Part shown: positions 27,001 to 34,745 of the stretch, one piece after another
How the letters are laid out: each line of letters begins with the position of its first letter
Numbering within the stretch: the first letter of the stretch is position 1
Source: Leclercia sp. AS011
GTDB taxonomy: Bacteria; Pseudomonadota; Gammaproteobacteria; Enterobacterales; Enterobacteriaceae
Direction: 5' to 3'
Assembly: GCF_037152535.1 (NCBI RefSeq)
Contig: NZ_JBBCMA010000001.1
Location: forward strand, 930,001 to 994,000
Length of the DNA stretch: 64,000 nt
The notes under the pieces: generated by a model
What the model was told of the DNA's origin: nothing
Seen by the model: the letters and a program-made list of their open reading frames with translations, nothing else
Databases searched by the model: none
Made by a program: the position numbers and the translations under genes

Positions 27001-27603
27001 GGCGCGGTGGGCGTCGATCTCCGCTTGCGGAAGCAGGCTGCGGATGGTGTCATCGGAAATCGACACAATCTTATTAATTTCGTGCGAGGTGCGGAAACCG
27101 TCGAAAAAATGGATAAACGGCACCCGGCTTTTCAGGGTCGCCATGTGGGAGATCAGGGCAAAATCCTGCGCCTCCTGCACGCTGGCAGAGCAGAGCAGGG
27201 CGCAGCCGGTCTGGCGCACGGCCATCACGTCGGAGTGATCGCCAAAAATCGACAGCGCATGGGTGGCGATGGTGCGCGCCGCAACGTGCAGTACGAACGG
27301 AGTCAGCTGTCCCGCCAGCTTGTACAGCGTCGGGATCATCAGCAGCAGACCCTGGGACGAGGTAAAGGAGGTGGACAGCGCCCCGGTCTGCAGTGCGCCG
27401 TGAACGGTGGCAATCGCCCCGGCTTCAGACTGCATTTCGACCACGCGAGGCACATCACCCCAGACGTTTTTCAGCCCGTTTCCGGCCCAGGCATCGGCCT
27501 GTTCAGCCATCGTGGAGCTGGGGGTAATGGGATAGATGGCGATCACTTCACTGGTGCGAAACGCGACGGACGCGACTGCGCCATTCCCGTCAATAGTTTG
27601 CAT
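24079..27603 (-). CDS. nifJ: pyruvate:flavodoxin/ferredoxin oxidoreductase
   Basis: 1174 residues, the E. coli YdbK length. The enzyme converts pyruvate and CoA to acetyl-CoA and CO2 and reduces flavodoxin or ferredoxin. The N-terminal domain starts QTIDGNGAVASVAFRTSEV (TPP domain). Two ferredoxin-type clusters are at about 687-760 (CTQCNHCVAACP and CTGCNLCVEVCP). The C-terminal domain holds the proximal cluster cysteines (CSGCGETPY, NATGCSSIYG) and the TPP-magnesium motif GDGWAYDIG. In E. coli this gene (ydbK) has a minor role, linked to oxidative stress and anaerobic electron supply; in nitrogen-fixing relatives nifJ feeds nitrogenase. No nif genes are in the window. Confidence 0.95.
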   Translation of the reverse strand: MQTIDGNGAVASVAFRTSEVIAIYPITPSSTMAEQADAWAGNGLKNVWGDVPRVVEMQSEAGAIATVHGALQTGALSTSFTSSQGLLLMIPTLYKLAGQLTPFVLHVAARTIATHALSIFGDHSDVMAVRQTGCALLCSASVQEAQDFALISHMATLKSRVPFIHFFDGFRTSHEINKIVSISDDTIRSLLPQAEIDAHRARALNPEHPVIRGTSANPDTYFQSREATNPWYNAVYDHVEQAMADFAAATGREYKPFEYYGHPQAERVIVIMGSAIGTCEEVVDELLSRGEKVGVLKVRLYRPFSAKHLLAVLPESARSVAVLDRTKEPGAQAEPLYLDVMTALAEAFNGGERETLPRVIGGRYGLSSKEFGPECVLAIFNELSAAKPKPRFTVGIYDDVTNLSLSLPENTLPSTAKLEALFYGLGSDGSVSATKNNIKIIGNSTPWYAQGYFVYDSKKAGGLTVSHLRVSEQPIRSAYLVSQADFVGCHQLQFIDKYQMAERLKPGGIFLLNTPYSADEVWGRLPQEVQAVLNQKKAKFYVVNAAKIARECGLGARINTVMQMAFFHLTQILPGDSALIELQGAIAKSYSSKGQELVERNWQALALARESLAEVPLQPVNAQSPNRPPVVSDAAPDFVKTVTAAMLAGLGDALPVSALPPDGTWPMGTTRWEKRNIAEAIPIWKEELCTQCNHCVAACPHSAIRAKVVSPEAMENAPASLHSLDVKSRDMRGQKYVLQVAPEDCTGCNLCVEVCPAKDRQNPEIKAINMMSRLDHVEEEKVNYDFFLDLPEIDRNSLERIDIRTSQLITPLFEYSGACSGCGETPYIKLLTQLYGDRMLIANATGCSSIYGGNLPSTPYTTDANGRGPAWANSLFEDNAEFGLGFRLTVDQHRVRVMRLLEQFADKIPAELNSALHSEATPDVRRQQVAELRQHLTGVEGAEQLLTDADALVEKSIWLIGGDGWAYDIGFGGLDHVLSLTENVNILVLDTQCYSNTGGQASKATPLGAVTKFGEHGKRKARKDLGVSMMMYGHVYVAQISLGAQLNQTVKAIQEAEAYPGPSLIIAYSPCEEHGYDLALSHDQMRQLTATGFWPLYRFDPRRADEGKLPLALDSRPPSDALAETLMQEQRFRRLNAQQPEVAEQLWKDAAADLQKRYDFLAQLAGKAEKTASE

Positions 27604-27870
27604 ATGACACCCTTACATTGCGCAAAGAAAGAGGGACCCGTGATACATCGACGAGTCCTGTAATTATCTTTTTATTTTAGCAAAGGCCCGCTGAAACGAT
27701 TTTCGCTTTTGTGTCCTGCTTATTAATGCCATCAATGGTTTGATCAAACTTTTGCCTGAAAATAGTCGGTAAATGTTTTGACAGCGCAGAAAACCGCGCT
27801 TCGGATCTCGACGGCAGGGCGTGGGATGCCTATTATGCATAGGTTTTGCAATTCAACATGGGGAGAGATT

Positions 27871-28137
27871 ATGCGCGCAGCATTTTGGGTTGGGTGTGCC
27901 GCTTTGTTACTGTCGGCCTGCAGCAATGAACCTGTTCAGCAGGCCACCGCCGCGCACGTCGCGCCGGGGATGAGGGCGGCAATGTCCAGTTCCGGGCAGG
28001 CAAATTGCGCCATGGTGGGCGGGTCGCTGTCCGTTGCGCGTCAGCTGGATGGCTCGGCCATCGGCATGTGTGCGCTGCCTAACGGCAAACGCTGCAGTGA
28101 ACAGTCGCTTGCCGTAGGATCCTGCGGAGCTTACTGA
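27871..28137 (+). CDS. ydbJ: YdbJ, DUF333 lipoprotein
   Basis: 88 residues from the ATG at 27871, after a ggggagag Shine-Dalgarno. A lipoprotein signal ends in LLLSAC with the acylated cysteine at residue 17. The rest is a DUF333 domain with the pattern ANCAMVGGSLSVARQ, CALPNGKRC, CGAY. Several cysteines are conserved and may form disulphides in the periplasm. The function is unknown. The gene converges on hslJ with no bases between the stop codons. The preceding 267 bases (27604-27870) hold the divergent nifJ and ydbJ promoters; I see no gene there. Confidence 0.85.
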   Translation: MRAAFWVGCAALLLSACSNEPVQQATAAHVAPGMRAAMSSSGQANCAMVGGSLSVARQLDGSAIGMCALPNGKRCSEQSLAVGSCGAY

Positions 28138-28551
28138 TTACTCTGCGCGTTTAAAGACCAGCGTCGTCTCAGCCGTCGCCAGGGTTAACACGTCTTCCGT
28201 CAGGTCGACCTGCGTCCCGTTACGCAGCATGGTGCCGATCGCGTGATCGAGGTCATTGAGCTGTGGCTCGGTACACAGCTTGCGCGTCATGGCGAGCGCT
28301 TTCACCTTAAGCTCGCCGTCAGATAGCTTGCCCTGGCCGCTGAAGCGGTTACACATTACGCCTGATACCGCCAGGTCTTCACCAAAGGCGATCTCCGGCG
28401 GCGTGGTCGCCGGGTTGATGGCGGTGCCGTTCATACTTTGCAGCACAAAGCGGTGCTGCTCGAGCTGTTCTTCCTGAACAGAGGCCTTTCCTGGATTAAC
28501 ACAGCCTGCCAGCGCCATGCTGAGGATCGTTACTGCGACGAGCGTTTTCAT
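28138..28551 (-). CDS. hslJ: HslJ, META-domain lipoprotein
   Basis: 137 residues from the ATG at 28551. A lipoprotein signal (KTLVAVTILSMALAGC) is followed by a META domain with FVLQSMNGTAI, FGEDLAVSGVMCNRFSG and LAMTRKLC. E. coli HslJ is heat-inducible and has been linked to novobiocin resistance; the mechanism is not known. The gene sits 136 bases downstream of ldhA in E. coli order and converges on ydbJ. Membership is clear from the CNRFSG block. Confidence 0.9.
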   Translation of the reverse strand: MKTLVAVTILSMALAGCVNPGKASVQEEQLEQHRFVLQSMNGTAINPATTPPEIAFGEDLAVSGVMCNRFSGQGKLSDGELKVKALAMTRKLCTEPQLNDLDHAIGTMLRNGTQVDLTEDVLTLATAETTLVFKRAE

Positions 28552-28651
28552 GGTTCTTCTCAATTATTCACTTCATAAATAGCTTATGCATAGTCTATTG
28601 CGCTGGCGGGGATTGTCTTGCGGGATAATCTGAAAACAGGGCGGGCTTAAT

Positions 28652-28675
28652 TCCCTCTCCCATCAGGGAGAGGGG
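28652..28675. repeat. intergenic hairpin between ldhA and hslJ
   Basis: CCCTCTCC and GGGAGAGGG form a GC-rich stem with a short CATCA loop, 13 bases beyond the ldhA stop. It has no T-run on either strand, so it is more like a 3'-end stabiliser or repeat element of enteric genomes than a classical terminator. Confidence 0.5.
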
Positions 28676-28687
28676 AAATGACGTCAA

Positions 28688-29677
28688 TCAGAACAGCGCG
28701 TTCGGGCACGCTTCGCCTTTTTCGATCTGGCTGAGGTTACCCAACGTGGTCTCCGAAATGCTGATCAGCGCCTCGGCGGTCAAAAACGCCTGGTGCCCGG
28801 TAAACAGCACGTTGTGGCAGGCGGACAGGCGACGGAACACGTCATCCTGAATTACGTCGTTCGACTTATCTTCAAAGAACAGATCGCGTTCGTTCTCGTA
28901 CACGTCCATCCCCAGCGCCCCGATTTTTTGCGTTTTCAGGGCCTCAATAGCCGCCTGGGAATCCACCAGGCCACCGCGGCTGGTATTGACGATCATCACG
29001 CCATCTTTCATCTGGTCGAACGCGCTCTGGTTCAGCAGATGGTAATTGTCTGCGGTCAGCGGGCAGTGCAGGGAGATCACGTCTGACTCGGCGTACAGGG
29101 TTTTCAGGTCAACATACTCCACACCCAGCTCCAGCGCGGCGGCGCTCGGATAGGGGTCAAACGCCAGCAGGCGCATACCAAAGCCCTTCAGGATCCGCAG
29201 CGTCGCGACGCCGATTTTACCGGTGCCGATCACCCCGGCGGTTTTGCCGTACATGGTGAAACCGGTCAGCCCTTCCAGCGAGAAGTTGGCGTCACGGGTG
29301 CGTTGATAAGCACGGTGAATACGACGGTTCAGCGACATCATCATGCCGATGGCATGTTCCGCTACGGCTTCCGGGGAGTAGGCCGGGACGCGCACCACCT
29401 GCAGACCCAGCTCTTTGGCCGCGTCGAGATCGACATTGTTAAAGCCCGCGCAGCGCAGGGCGATGTACTTCACGCCCTGTTTTTTAAGTTCTTCCAGCAC
29501 GGGACGACTGCCGTCGTCGTTAACGAAAATACAGACCGCATCAAAGCCATGCGCGGTTTTGGCCGTTTTCTCGTTAAGCAGAAAGTCGAAAAATTCAAGT
29601 TCGAAGCCATAGTCCTCGTTAACATGTTGCAGATACTTTTTGTCGTACTGCTTTGTGCTATATACCGCGAGTTTCAT
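28688..29677 (-). CDS. ldhA: LdhA, fermentative D-lactate dehydrogenase
   Basis: 329 residues, E. coli length. The enzyme reduces pyruvate to D-lactate with NADH in fermentation. The Rossmann motif GVIGTGKIGVATLRILKG binds NAD, and the catalytic set is visible: Arg in NTSRGGLVD, the Glu in MDVYENE, and the His in FTGHQAFLT. The promoter side (29678-29951) contains AT-rich sequence and an inverted element ATAACTATAAG/CTTATAG near 29886-29910, but I see no gene in it. Confidence 0.96.
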   Translation of the reverse strand: MKLAVYSTKQYDKKYLQHVNEDYGFELEFFDFLLNEKTAKTAHGFDAVCIFVNDDGSRPVLEELKKQGVKYIALRCAGFNNVDLDAAKELGLQVVRVPAYSPEAVAEHAIGMMMSLNRRIHRAYQRTRDANFSLEGLTGFTMYGKTAGVIGTGKIGVATLRILKGFGMRLLAFDPYPSAAALELGVEYVDLKTLYAESDVISLHCPLTADNYHLLNQSAFDQMKDGVMIVNTSRGGLVDSQAAIEALKTQKIGALGMDVYENERDLFFEDKSNDVIQDDVFRRLSACHNVLFTGHQAFLTAEALISISETTLGNLSQIEKGEACPNALF

Positions 29678-29951
29678 AAGACTTTCTCCAGTGATTTTGG
29701 AACTACGTTAGCATGATTAAAATAATCATACAAATATTAAAATATTATTGAATTCAATAAGTTCTGAGAATGATTCTACACTATCCCGCCTGCCGAAGGT
29801 GAGTCAGAGAGAGTGTGCTTTTCATCTTGCGATAAACCGATATAAAACATCAGCATAAAATTAATCTGTTGCCGTCCCGCTCGATATAACTATAAGCGTA
29901 ACTTATAGTTTCAGGGTGGCGATTTGCTGCATCTACAACCGGAGTTTCAAC

Positions 29952-30053
29952 ATGAAATCCACCGTACAGAACGTCTCAAAAGACCAACCTAAGCAGCCGC
30001 AAAAAAACCAAAAAGATGACCAGAGCAAACAGAAACCGGGTAAATCGAAATAA
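29952..30053 (+). CDS. 33-residue highly basic small protein
   Basis: ATG at 29952 after ggag eight bases upstream. The product is rich in Lys, Gln and Pro and has no hydrophobic stretch (MKSTVQNVSKDQPKQPQKNQ at the start, KQKPGKSK at the end). Net charge is clearly positive. The next ORF, 30 bases on, is strongly acidic. I do not recognise the protein. The two lie on the plus strand between divergent ldhA and ydbH, with a terminator after the second, so they form a small transcription unit. Confidence 0.6.
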   Translation: MKSTVQNVSKDQPKQPQKNQKDDQSKQKPGKSK

Positions 30054-30083
30054 CCTCTCTTAACGCAGTTTGACGGAGGCTTT

Positions 30084-30248
30084 ATGGCTGATCGTCCAGA
30101 TTATATTGATCCCATTCCTGATGATGAACCGCTTCCTGGTGGCAGCGATCCCCTTCCGGGTGACACAGATCCTCTTCTCCCGGGTGATGACATACCTGAT
30201 GTGAATGACCCGCTGGATCCTGATGACCCCGACGTGATCAGAAGATAG
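30084..30248 (+). CDS. 54-residue acidic, proline/aspartate-rich protein
   Basis: ATG at 30084 with a good Shine-Dalgarno (ggagg, 30075-30079). The sequence is a run of Asp, Pro and Gly with repeats of the type DPLPGDTDPLLPGDD and ends in DPDVIRR. It has no signal peptide or membrane segment and must be disordered. Repeated Pro-Asp-type units recall the ynaL-like protein at 17965. The function is unknown. It follows the basic 33-residue gene and is ended by the terminator at 30267-30289. Confidence 0.6.
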   Translation: MADRPDYIDPIPDDEPLPGGSDPLPGDTDPLLPGDDIPDVNDPLDPDDPDVIRR

Positions 30249-30266
30249 GGTTAGAACGACTTTTTT

Positions 30267-30289
30267 AAACCGCCTTCGGGCGGTTTTTT
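30267..30289 (+). terminator. intrinsic terminator after the acidic small gene
   Basis: AAACCGCC/GGGCGGTTT stem with a TTC loop and a run of six T, 18 bases after the TAG. A matching T-run on the left makes it usable from both strands. Confidence 0.9.
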
Positions 30290-30448
30290 GTTGCCCTGAA
30301 GAAGGGTAAGCGCACAATAAAAACGCTTACATTCAGCAGCATCACATCTATCCTTAAACAGGCCTTCGCTTCACCTGCCAGACGAAACATGCCACACTAT
30401 TCGATACTATCGGCTAATTTTTTCGCTAAATCAGGATATTAACTGCCC

Positions 30449-33088
30449 ATGAGGGGTAAATACAAAGCCGCCATCGCGCTACTGCTGCTGATCGTTCTAT
30501 TGCCGCTGACGCTGCTGCTGACCCTTGCGCAGTGGGTACCCACCCTTGCCGGTATCTGGCTCCCCGCAGGGACCCGGATCGCCTTCGAAAAAAGTCCGCG
30601 TCTGACCCGTAATGCCCTGGTGATCGCCGATCTGCGCTACCTGGTGGACGACTGCGAAATCGCCCGCATCGAGGACGCCACGCTCAGCCACCCGAGCCGC
30701 TGGAAAATCGACATCGCCGGGCTGGATCTCAACAGCGCCTGCCTGAGTAAAATCCCTGCCAGCGAGCCCACGCCCGCGGCACCGCGTACTCTGGCGGAAT
30801 GGCAGTCGCTGCTGCCCAATACCTGGCTGACCATCGATCGCCTTACGCTCTCGCCCTGGCAACAGTGGCAGGGGAAGTTAACCGCCTCGCTGACCCCGGC
30901 GCGACAGGACATTAGCTATCATGGGGATCAGTTTAGCCTGCGCGGCACACTTCGTGGGCGTTCCCTGACCGTCAGCGACGTCACGCTCAACCTGCCCGAT
31001 AACCCGCAGCCGGTAACGCTGGTGGGGGATTTTACCCTGCCGCTGGTGCCGGACGGCCTGCCGGTGCAGGGACATGCGGTGGCGACCTTCTCGGTGCCGC
31101 AGCTTCCATCGCTGGTGGATGCCGATCTGGCGTGGCAGGACAATCAGGGCCAGCTGGTATTGGTTGAGCGGGAGAGCCGCGAACCGCTGCTGGATCTCCC
31201 CTGGCAGATCACCGCCCAACAGCTGACCATCAGCGACGGGCGCTGGCGCTGGGATCAAGCTGGTATTCCCCTGAGCGGACGCGTGGGGATAAAGATCGAC
31301 AACTGGCAGCAGGGCACGGAAAACGCCGTCATCAGCGGGCGCATGAATGTCCTTACCCAGGGCGATGCCGGGAAGGGTAACGCGGTACTGACCTTCGGCC
31401 CGGGCAAGCTGAGCGTGGATAACAGCGCCATGCCGCTACAGCTTACTGGCGTCGCCAAACAGAACGATCTCATCCTCTATGCCGGGTTGCCCGCTATGCT
31501 GACCGGCAGCCTCGCCGAGCCCCGGCTGGCGTTTGCGCCGGGGGCGCTGCTGCGCTCCCGCGGACGGATCATTGATTCTCTCAATATTGACGAGGTGCGC
31601 TGGCCGCTTGCTGGCGTGGCCCTCACCCGCAAGGGTATCGATGGTCGTCTGCAGGCCATTTTGCGCGCGCATGAAAAGGAGATGGGTGATTTCACCCTGC
31701 ACCTGGATGGCCGGGCGAATGACTTCCTGCCGGATAGCGGCCTGTGGCAGTGGCGCTACTGGGGAGAGGGCAACTTTACGCCGATGCAGGCCCGCTGGGA
31801 CGTGGCGGGCAGGGGCGAGTGGCGCGATAGCGTGATTGAACTGAAGGCGCTCTCGACCGGATTTGACCAGCTGAAGTACGGCACTATGCATGCCAGCACG
31901 CCGCGGATGGTTCTGGACAGCCCGATCCGCTGGCAGCGCGATCCCGCCCACCCACACTTTAGCGGCGCACTCTCTTTTGACGCCGGAGAAACCACCTTCA
32001 CCGGCGGCAGCGTATTACCGCCCTCGACGGTCAAATTCAGCGTCGAGGGCAGCGATCCGACCCTGTTCCAGTTCAAAGGCACCCTCAATGCCAGAGCGAT
32101 CGGCCCGGTGCAGCTGAACGGGCGCTGGGACGGGGAGCGTCTGCGCGGCCAGGCCTGGTGGCCGAAGCAGTCCCTGACGGTCTTCCAGCCGCTGGTCCCG
32201 CCGGACTGGAAGATGACCCTGCGCGACGGGGACTTGTATGCTCAGGTGGCCTTCTCCGCGGCGGCCGATCAGGGCTTTGAGGCCGGAGGCCACGGGGTGG
32301 TGAAAAGCGGCAGCGTCTGGATGCCGGATAATAAAGTGAATGGCGTCGATTTTGTCCTGCCGTTCCGCTTCAGCCAGGGCACCTGGTCGCTGGGGACCCA
32401 TGGCCCGGTGACGCTTCGCATTGGGGAGGTGATCAATCAGGTCACGGCCCGCAACATTACCGCCGATCTGCAGGGGAACTACCCCTGGAGCGAGGCGAAC
32501 CCGCTGCTGCTGACCGACGTCAGCGTGGATCTGCTGGGCGGCAAAGTGTCCATGCAGCAGCTGCGGATGCCACAGCACGACGCGGCCCTGCTGCGGGTGA
32601 GCAATATCTCCTCCAGCGAGCTGATTAGCGCCGTGAATCCGAAACAATTTGCGCTGTCCGGGCCGTTCAGCGGGGCGCTGCCGTTCTGGCTGGACAACGA
32701 CAAGTGGATCATCAAAGATGGCTGGCTGACCAACGCCGGGCCGATGACCCTGCGCCTCGATAAAGATACCGCCGATGCCTTGGTCCAGGAAAACCGCTCG
32801 GCGGCGGGGGCGATCAACTGGCTCCGCTATATGGAAATTACACAGTCGTGGACGACACTCAATGTAGATAACCTGGGGGAATTAACCCTGGCGTCAACCC
32901 TGCGTGGCGCCAGCCGCGTCGAGGGCCAGACGCAGGCCGTTAACCTCAACTACACCCATCAGGAGAACCTGTTCACCCTCTGGCGCAGCCTGCGTTTTGG
33001 CGACAATCTGCAGACCTGGCTGGAGCAACATGCAGCATTACCGGATAACCGCTGCCCGACAGGCAAGGAATGTAAGGAACAACCATGA
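30449..33088 (+). CDS. ydbH: YdbH, AsmA-like envelope lipid-transport protein
   Basis: 879 residues, the E. coli length. One N-terminal membrane helix (AAIALLLLIVLLPLTLLLTLA) anchors a very long periplasmic part built of repeated beta-strand units, as in TamB and YhdP. The three proteins together carry phospholipids to the outer membrane, and YdbH works with the lipoprotein YnbE. The start ATG is at 30449, about 30 bases after an AT-rich leader. The stop overlaps ynbE as ATGA, so translation is coupled. The order ydbH-ynbE-ydbL is that of E. coli. Confidence 0.93.
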   Translation: MRGKYKAAIALLLLIVLLPLTLLLTLAQWVPTLAGIWLPAGTRIAFEKSPRLTRNALVIADLRYLVDDCEIARIEDATLSHPSRWKIDIAGLDLNSACLSKIPASEPTPAAPRTLAEWQSLLPNTWLTIDRLTLSPWQQWQGKLTASLTPARQDISYHGDQFSLRGTLRGRSLTVSDVTLNLPDNPQPVTLVGDFTLPLVPDGLPVQGHAVATFSVPQLPSLVDADLAWQDNQGQLVLVERESREPLLDLPWQITAQQLTISDGRWRWDQAGIPLSGRVGIKIDNWQQGTENAVISGRMNVLTQGDAGKGNAVLTFGPGKLSVDNSAMPLQLTGVAKQNDLILYAGLPAMLTGSLAEPRLAFAPGALLRSRGRIIDSLNIDEVRWPLAGVALTRKGIDGRLQAILRAHEKEMGDFTLHLDGRANDFLPDSGLWQWRYWGEGNFTPMQARWDVAGRGEWRDSVIELKALSTGFDQLKYGTMHASTPRMVLDSPIRWQRDPAHPHFSGALSFDAGETTFTGGSVLPPSTVKFSVEGSDPTLFQFKGTLNARAIGPVQLNGRWDGERLRGQAWWPKQSLTVFQPLVPPDWKMTLRDGDLYAQVAFSAAADQGFEAGGHGVVKSGSVWMPDNKVNGVDFVLPFRFSQGTWSLGTHGPVTLRIGEVINQVTARNITADLQGNYPWSEANPLLLTDVSVDLLGGKVSMQQLRMPQHDAALLRVSNISSSELISAVNPKQFALSGPFSGALPFWLDNDKWIIKDGWLTNAGPMTLRLDKDTADALVQENRSAAGAINWLRYMEITQSWTTLNVDNLGELTLASTLRGASRVEGQTQAVNLNYTHQENLFTLWRSLRFGDNLQTWLEQHAALPDNRCPTGKECKEQP

Positions 33089-33276
33089 AAAAGCTGGCCG
33101 GTGGTTTCACCGCGATTGTCATACTGACGCTGACAGGCTGCACGCCAAGGATCGAAGTGGCGGCGTCGAAGGATCCGATCACCATCAACATGAACGTCAA
33201 AATTGAACATGAGATCCATATCAAAGTGGATAAAGACGTGGAGACGCTGCTGAAATCACGCAGCGATCTGTTCTGA
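33085..33276 (+). CDS. ynbE: YnbE lipoprotein
   Basis: 63 residues. The lipobox LTLTGC places the acylated cysteine at residue 19; the rest is mostly beta (RIEVAASKDPITINMNVKIE). In E. coli YnbE sits in the outer membrane and completes the YdbH bridge by strand addition. The gene overlaps ydbH by four bases and is followed seven bases later by ydbL. Confidence 0.92.
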   Translation: MKKLAGGFTAIVILTLTGCTPRIEVAASKDPITINMNVKIEHEIHIKVDKDVETLLKSRSDLF

Positions 33277-33283
33277 GGCTGCC

Positions 33284-33604
33284 ATGAGAAAACGCATTTT
33301 ACTGATGATGTTAACGCTGGTGCTCTGTGCGCCCGCGCTGGCGCTGACCCTCAACGAGGCCCGCAGTACCGGGCGGGTCGGTGAAACCCTGAGCGGCTAT
33401 ATTGCCCCGCGGAGCCAGGATCGCGAGACCCTGGCGCTGGTGGAGCAGATCAACAAAGCCCGCACCGACAGCTATCAGAAGCTTGCCGACAGCAATAACA
33501 TTCCGGTTGATGAAGTGGCAAAAATGGCCGGGACAAAGCTGGTCGCGCGCGCCAACCCCGGGGAGTATGTCCAGGGGATCAACGGCAGGTGGATGCAGAA
33601 GTGA
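33284..33604 (+). CDS. ydbL: YdbL, DUF1318 periplasmic protein
   Basis: 106 residues with a signal peptide (LLMMLTLVLCAPALALTL) and a DUF1318 domain (NEARSTGRVGETLSGYIAP, INKARTDSYQKLADSN, VAKMAGTKLVARANPGEYVQ). E. coli YdbL prevents premature assembly of YdbH with YnbE. It is the last gene of the operon. Its stop abuts the convergent feaR stop directly. Confidence 0.92.
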   Translation: MRKRILLMMLTLVLCAPALALTLNEARSTGRVGETLSGYIAPRSQDRETLALVEQINKARTDSYQKLADSNNIPVDEVAKMAGTKLVARANPGEYVQGINGRWMQK

Positions 33605-34510
33605 TCAGCGGTGGCGTTTACGGTATTCGCCGGGTGAGACGCCAAAACGCTGCTTGAACGCCGTGGAGAAGTGGCTGTGATCGGTAAACCCCCAGCTATA
33701 GCCAATACCGGCCAGCTTCTCATCGTCCCGGGCACCGCGCAGCATCTGCGCGCACAGATCCAGACGCCGATTTTTAATGTACTGCGCCACCACCAGCCCT
33801 TTCTCGGCAAACATCCGGTACAGGCTCCTCACTGACATCCCACACTCCGAGGCGATCCACTCCGGGCGCAGGTGTTCGGCCTGAATATGGTCGTCGATCA
33901 GGGCCAGCACATTGGTAAACTGTCGCGCCTTGCGCGGCTGCACGCTTTCCCGCTGCTGCAATACCGGGCGTAGCAGGCAGACCATCGCCTCCAGCGCGGC
34001 TTCGCTTTCCGTTTCGCTTAATGCCGGGTTGTTCATGCTGTCCTGCAGCAGACGGTAGCTGAGCTGGACGGTGGGCAGACTGTGGGAGAGTTTTTGCGCG
34101 CAGGTCACTTCCTGAAAACGAAAGTGCTGCTCGAGGATCTGACGCGGCAGCAGGAGCGAAATCTGACGTGATTTTTCCGGCCAGTAGATCGAGCAGGGGC
34201 GGGAGGCGTCAATCAGGGTGATATCCCCGGCGTTGAGTACAATCTGCCTGTCGTCCTGCTCCAGTCCTGCTTCTCCTTCAAGCTGGAACACTGTGTAGAA
34301 CCAGGCGTCGTTGCTGGTTTTGATCTCCTGACGGGTACGAAACAGGTTCACGCCGCCGGCGGTGACGGTGCTCAGTTTCAGATTGCCGGTCCAGGTGGAT
34401 TCCAGCTCGCCATAAAACTCGCCGCTCATGGGGCGGGCGGCAAAACTGCCGCAAACCTGGTTAATCTGCGCCAGCCAGTGCTGATATTTGTCCTGTTCGT
34501 TTGCACACAT
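33605..34510 (-). CDS. feaR: FeaR, AraC-family activator of feaB and tynA
   Basis: 301 residues, E. coli length. The N-terminal cupin-like half contains FYTVFQLEGEAGLEQDDRQI and the C-terminal AraC domain has two helix-turn-helix motifs ending in FSTAFKQRFGVSPGEYRKRHR. FeaR responds to aromatic amines and activates feaB and tynA. It is divergent from feaB across 235 bases, which contain the candidate FeaR site at 34649-34677. Confidence 0.94.
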   Translation of the reverse strand: MCANEQDKYQHWLAQINQVCGSFAARPMSGEFYGELESTWTGNLKLSTVTAGGVNLFRTRQEIKTSNDAWFYTVFQLEGEAGLEQDDRQIVLNAGDITLIDASRPCSIYWPEKSRQISLLLPRQILEQHFRFQEVTCAQKLSHSLPTVQLSYRLLQDSMNNPALSETESEAALEAMVCLLRPVLQQRESVQPRKARQFTNVLALIDDHIQAEHLRPEWIASECGMSVRSLYRMFAEKGLVVAQYIKNRRLDLCAQMLRGARDDEKLAGIGYSWGFTDHSHFSTAFKQRFGVSPGEYRKRHR

Positions 34511-34648
34511 GTCTTACCCGCTACGTCACCAATGTTTAAACATTGTTGCATTTATGTTGCTAATTGCCCGTGACCTGGGGCGAAATCCTGCAAAAAACTC
34601 CGCCGGACACCAGAGCGAAACGGCGTTATTGTCGCGTTTTGCGGCGCC

Positions 34649-34677
34649 TGTCACAGCGGGCAAAGCGAATGTCACAG
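34649..34677 (+). promoter_or_regulatory. candidate FeaR site upstream of feaB
   Basis: The 8-base sequence TGTCACAG occurs at 34649-34656 and 34670-34677, a direct repeat with a 21-bp period, two helical turns, as AraC-family monomers prefer. A similar pair, TGGCA at 21 bp, lies upstream of tynA (39653-39678). It is 69 bases before the feaB start. Confidence 0.6.
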
Positions 34678-34745
34678 AGATAAAAGCGCATTCGGCAAAG
34701 CCATCTTAGACTGCGTTGACACCCTGCGAATAATAAGGAATCGCT

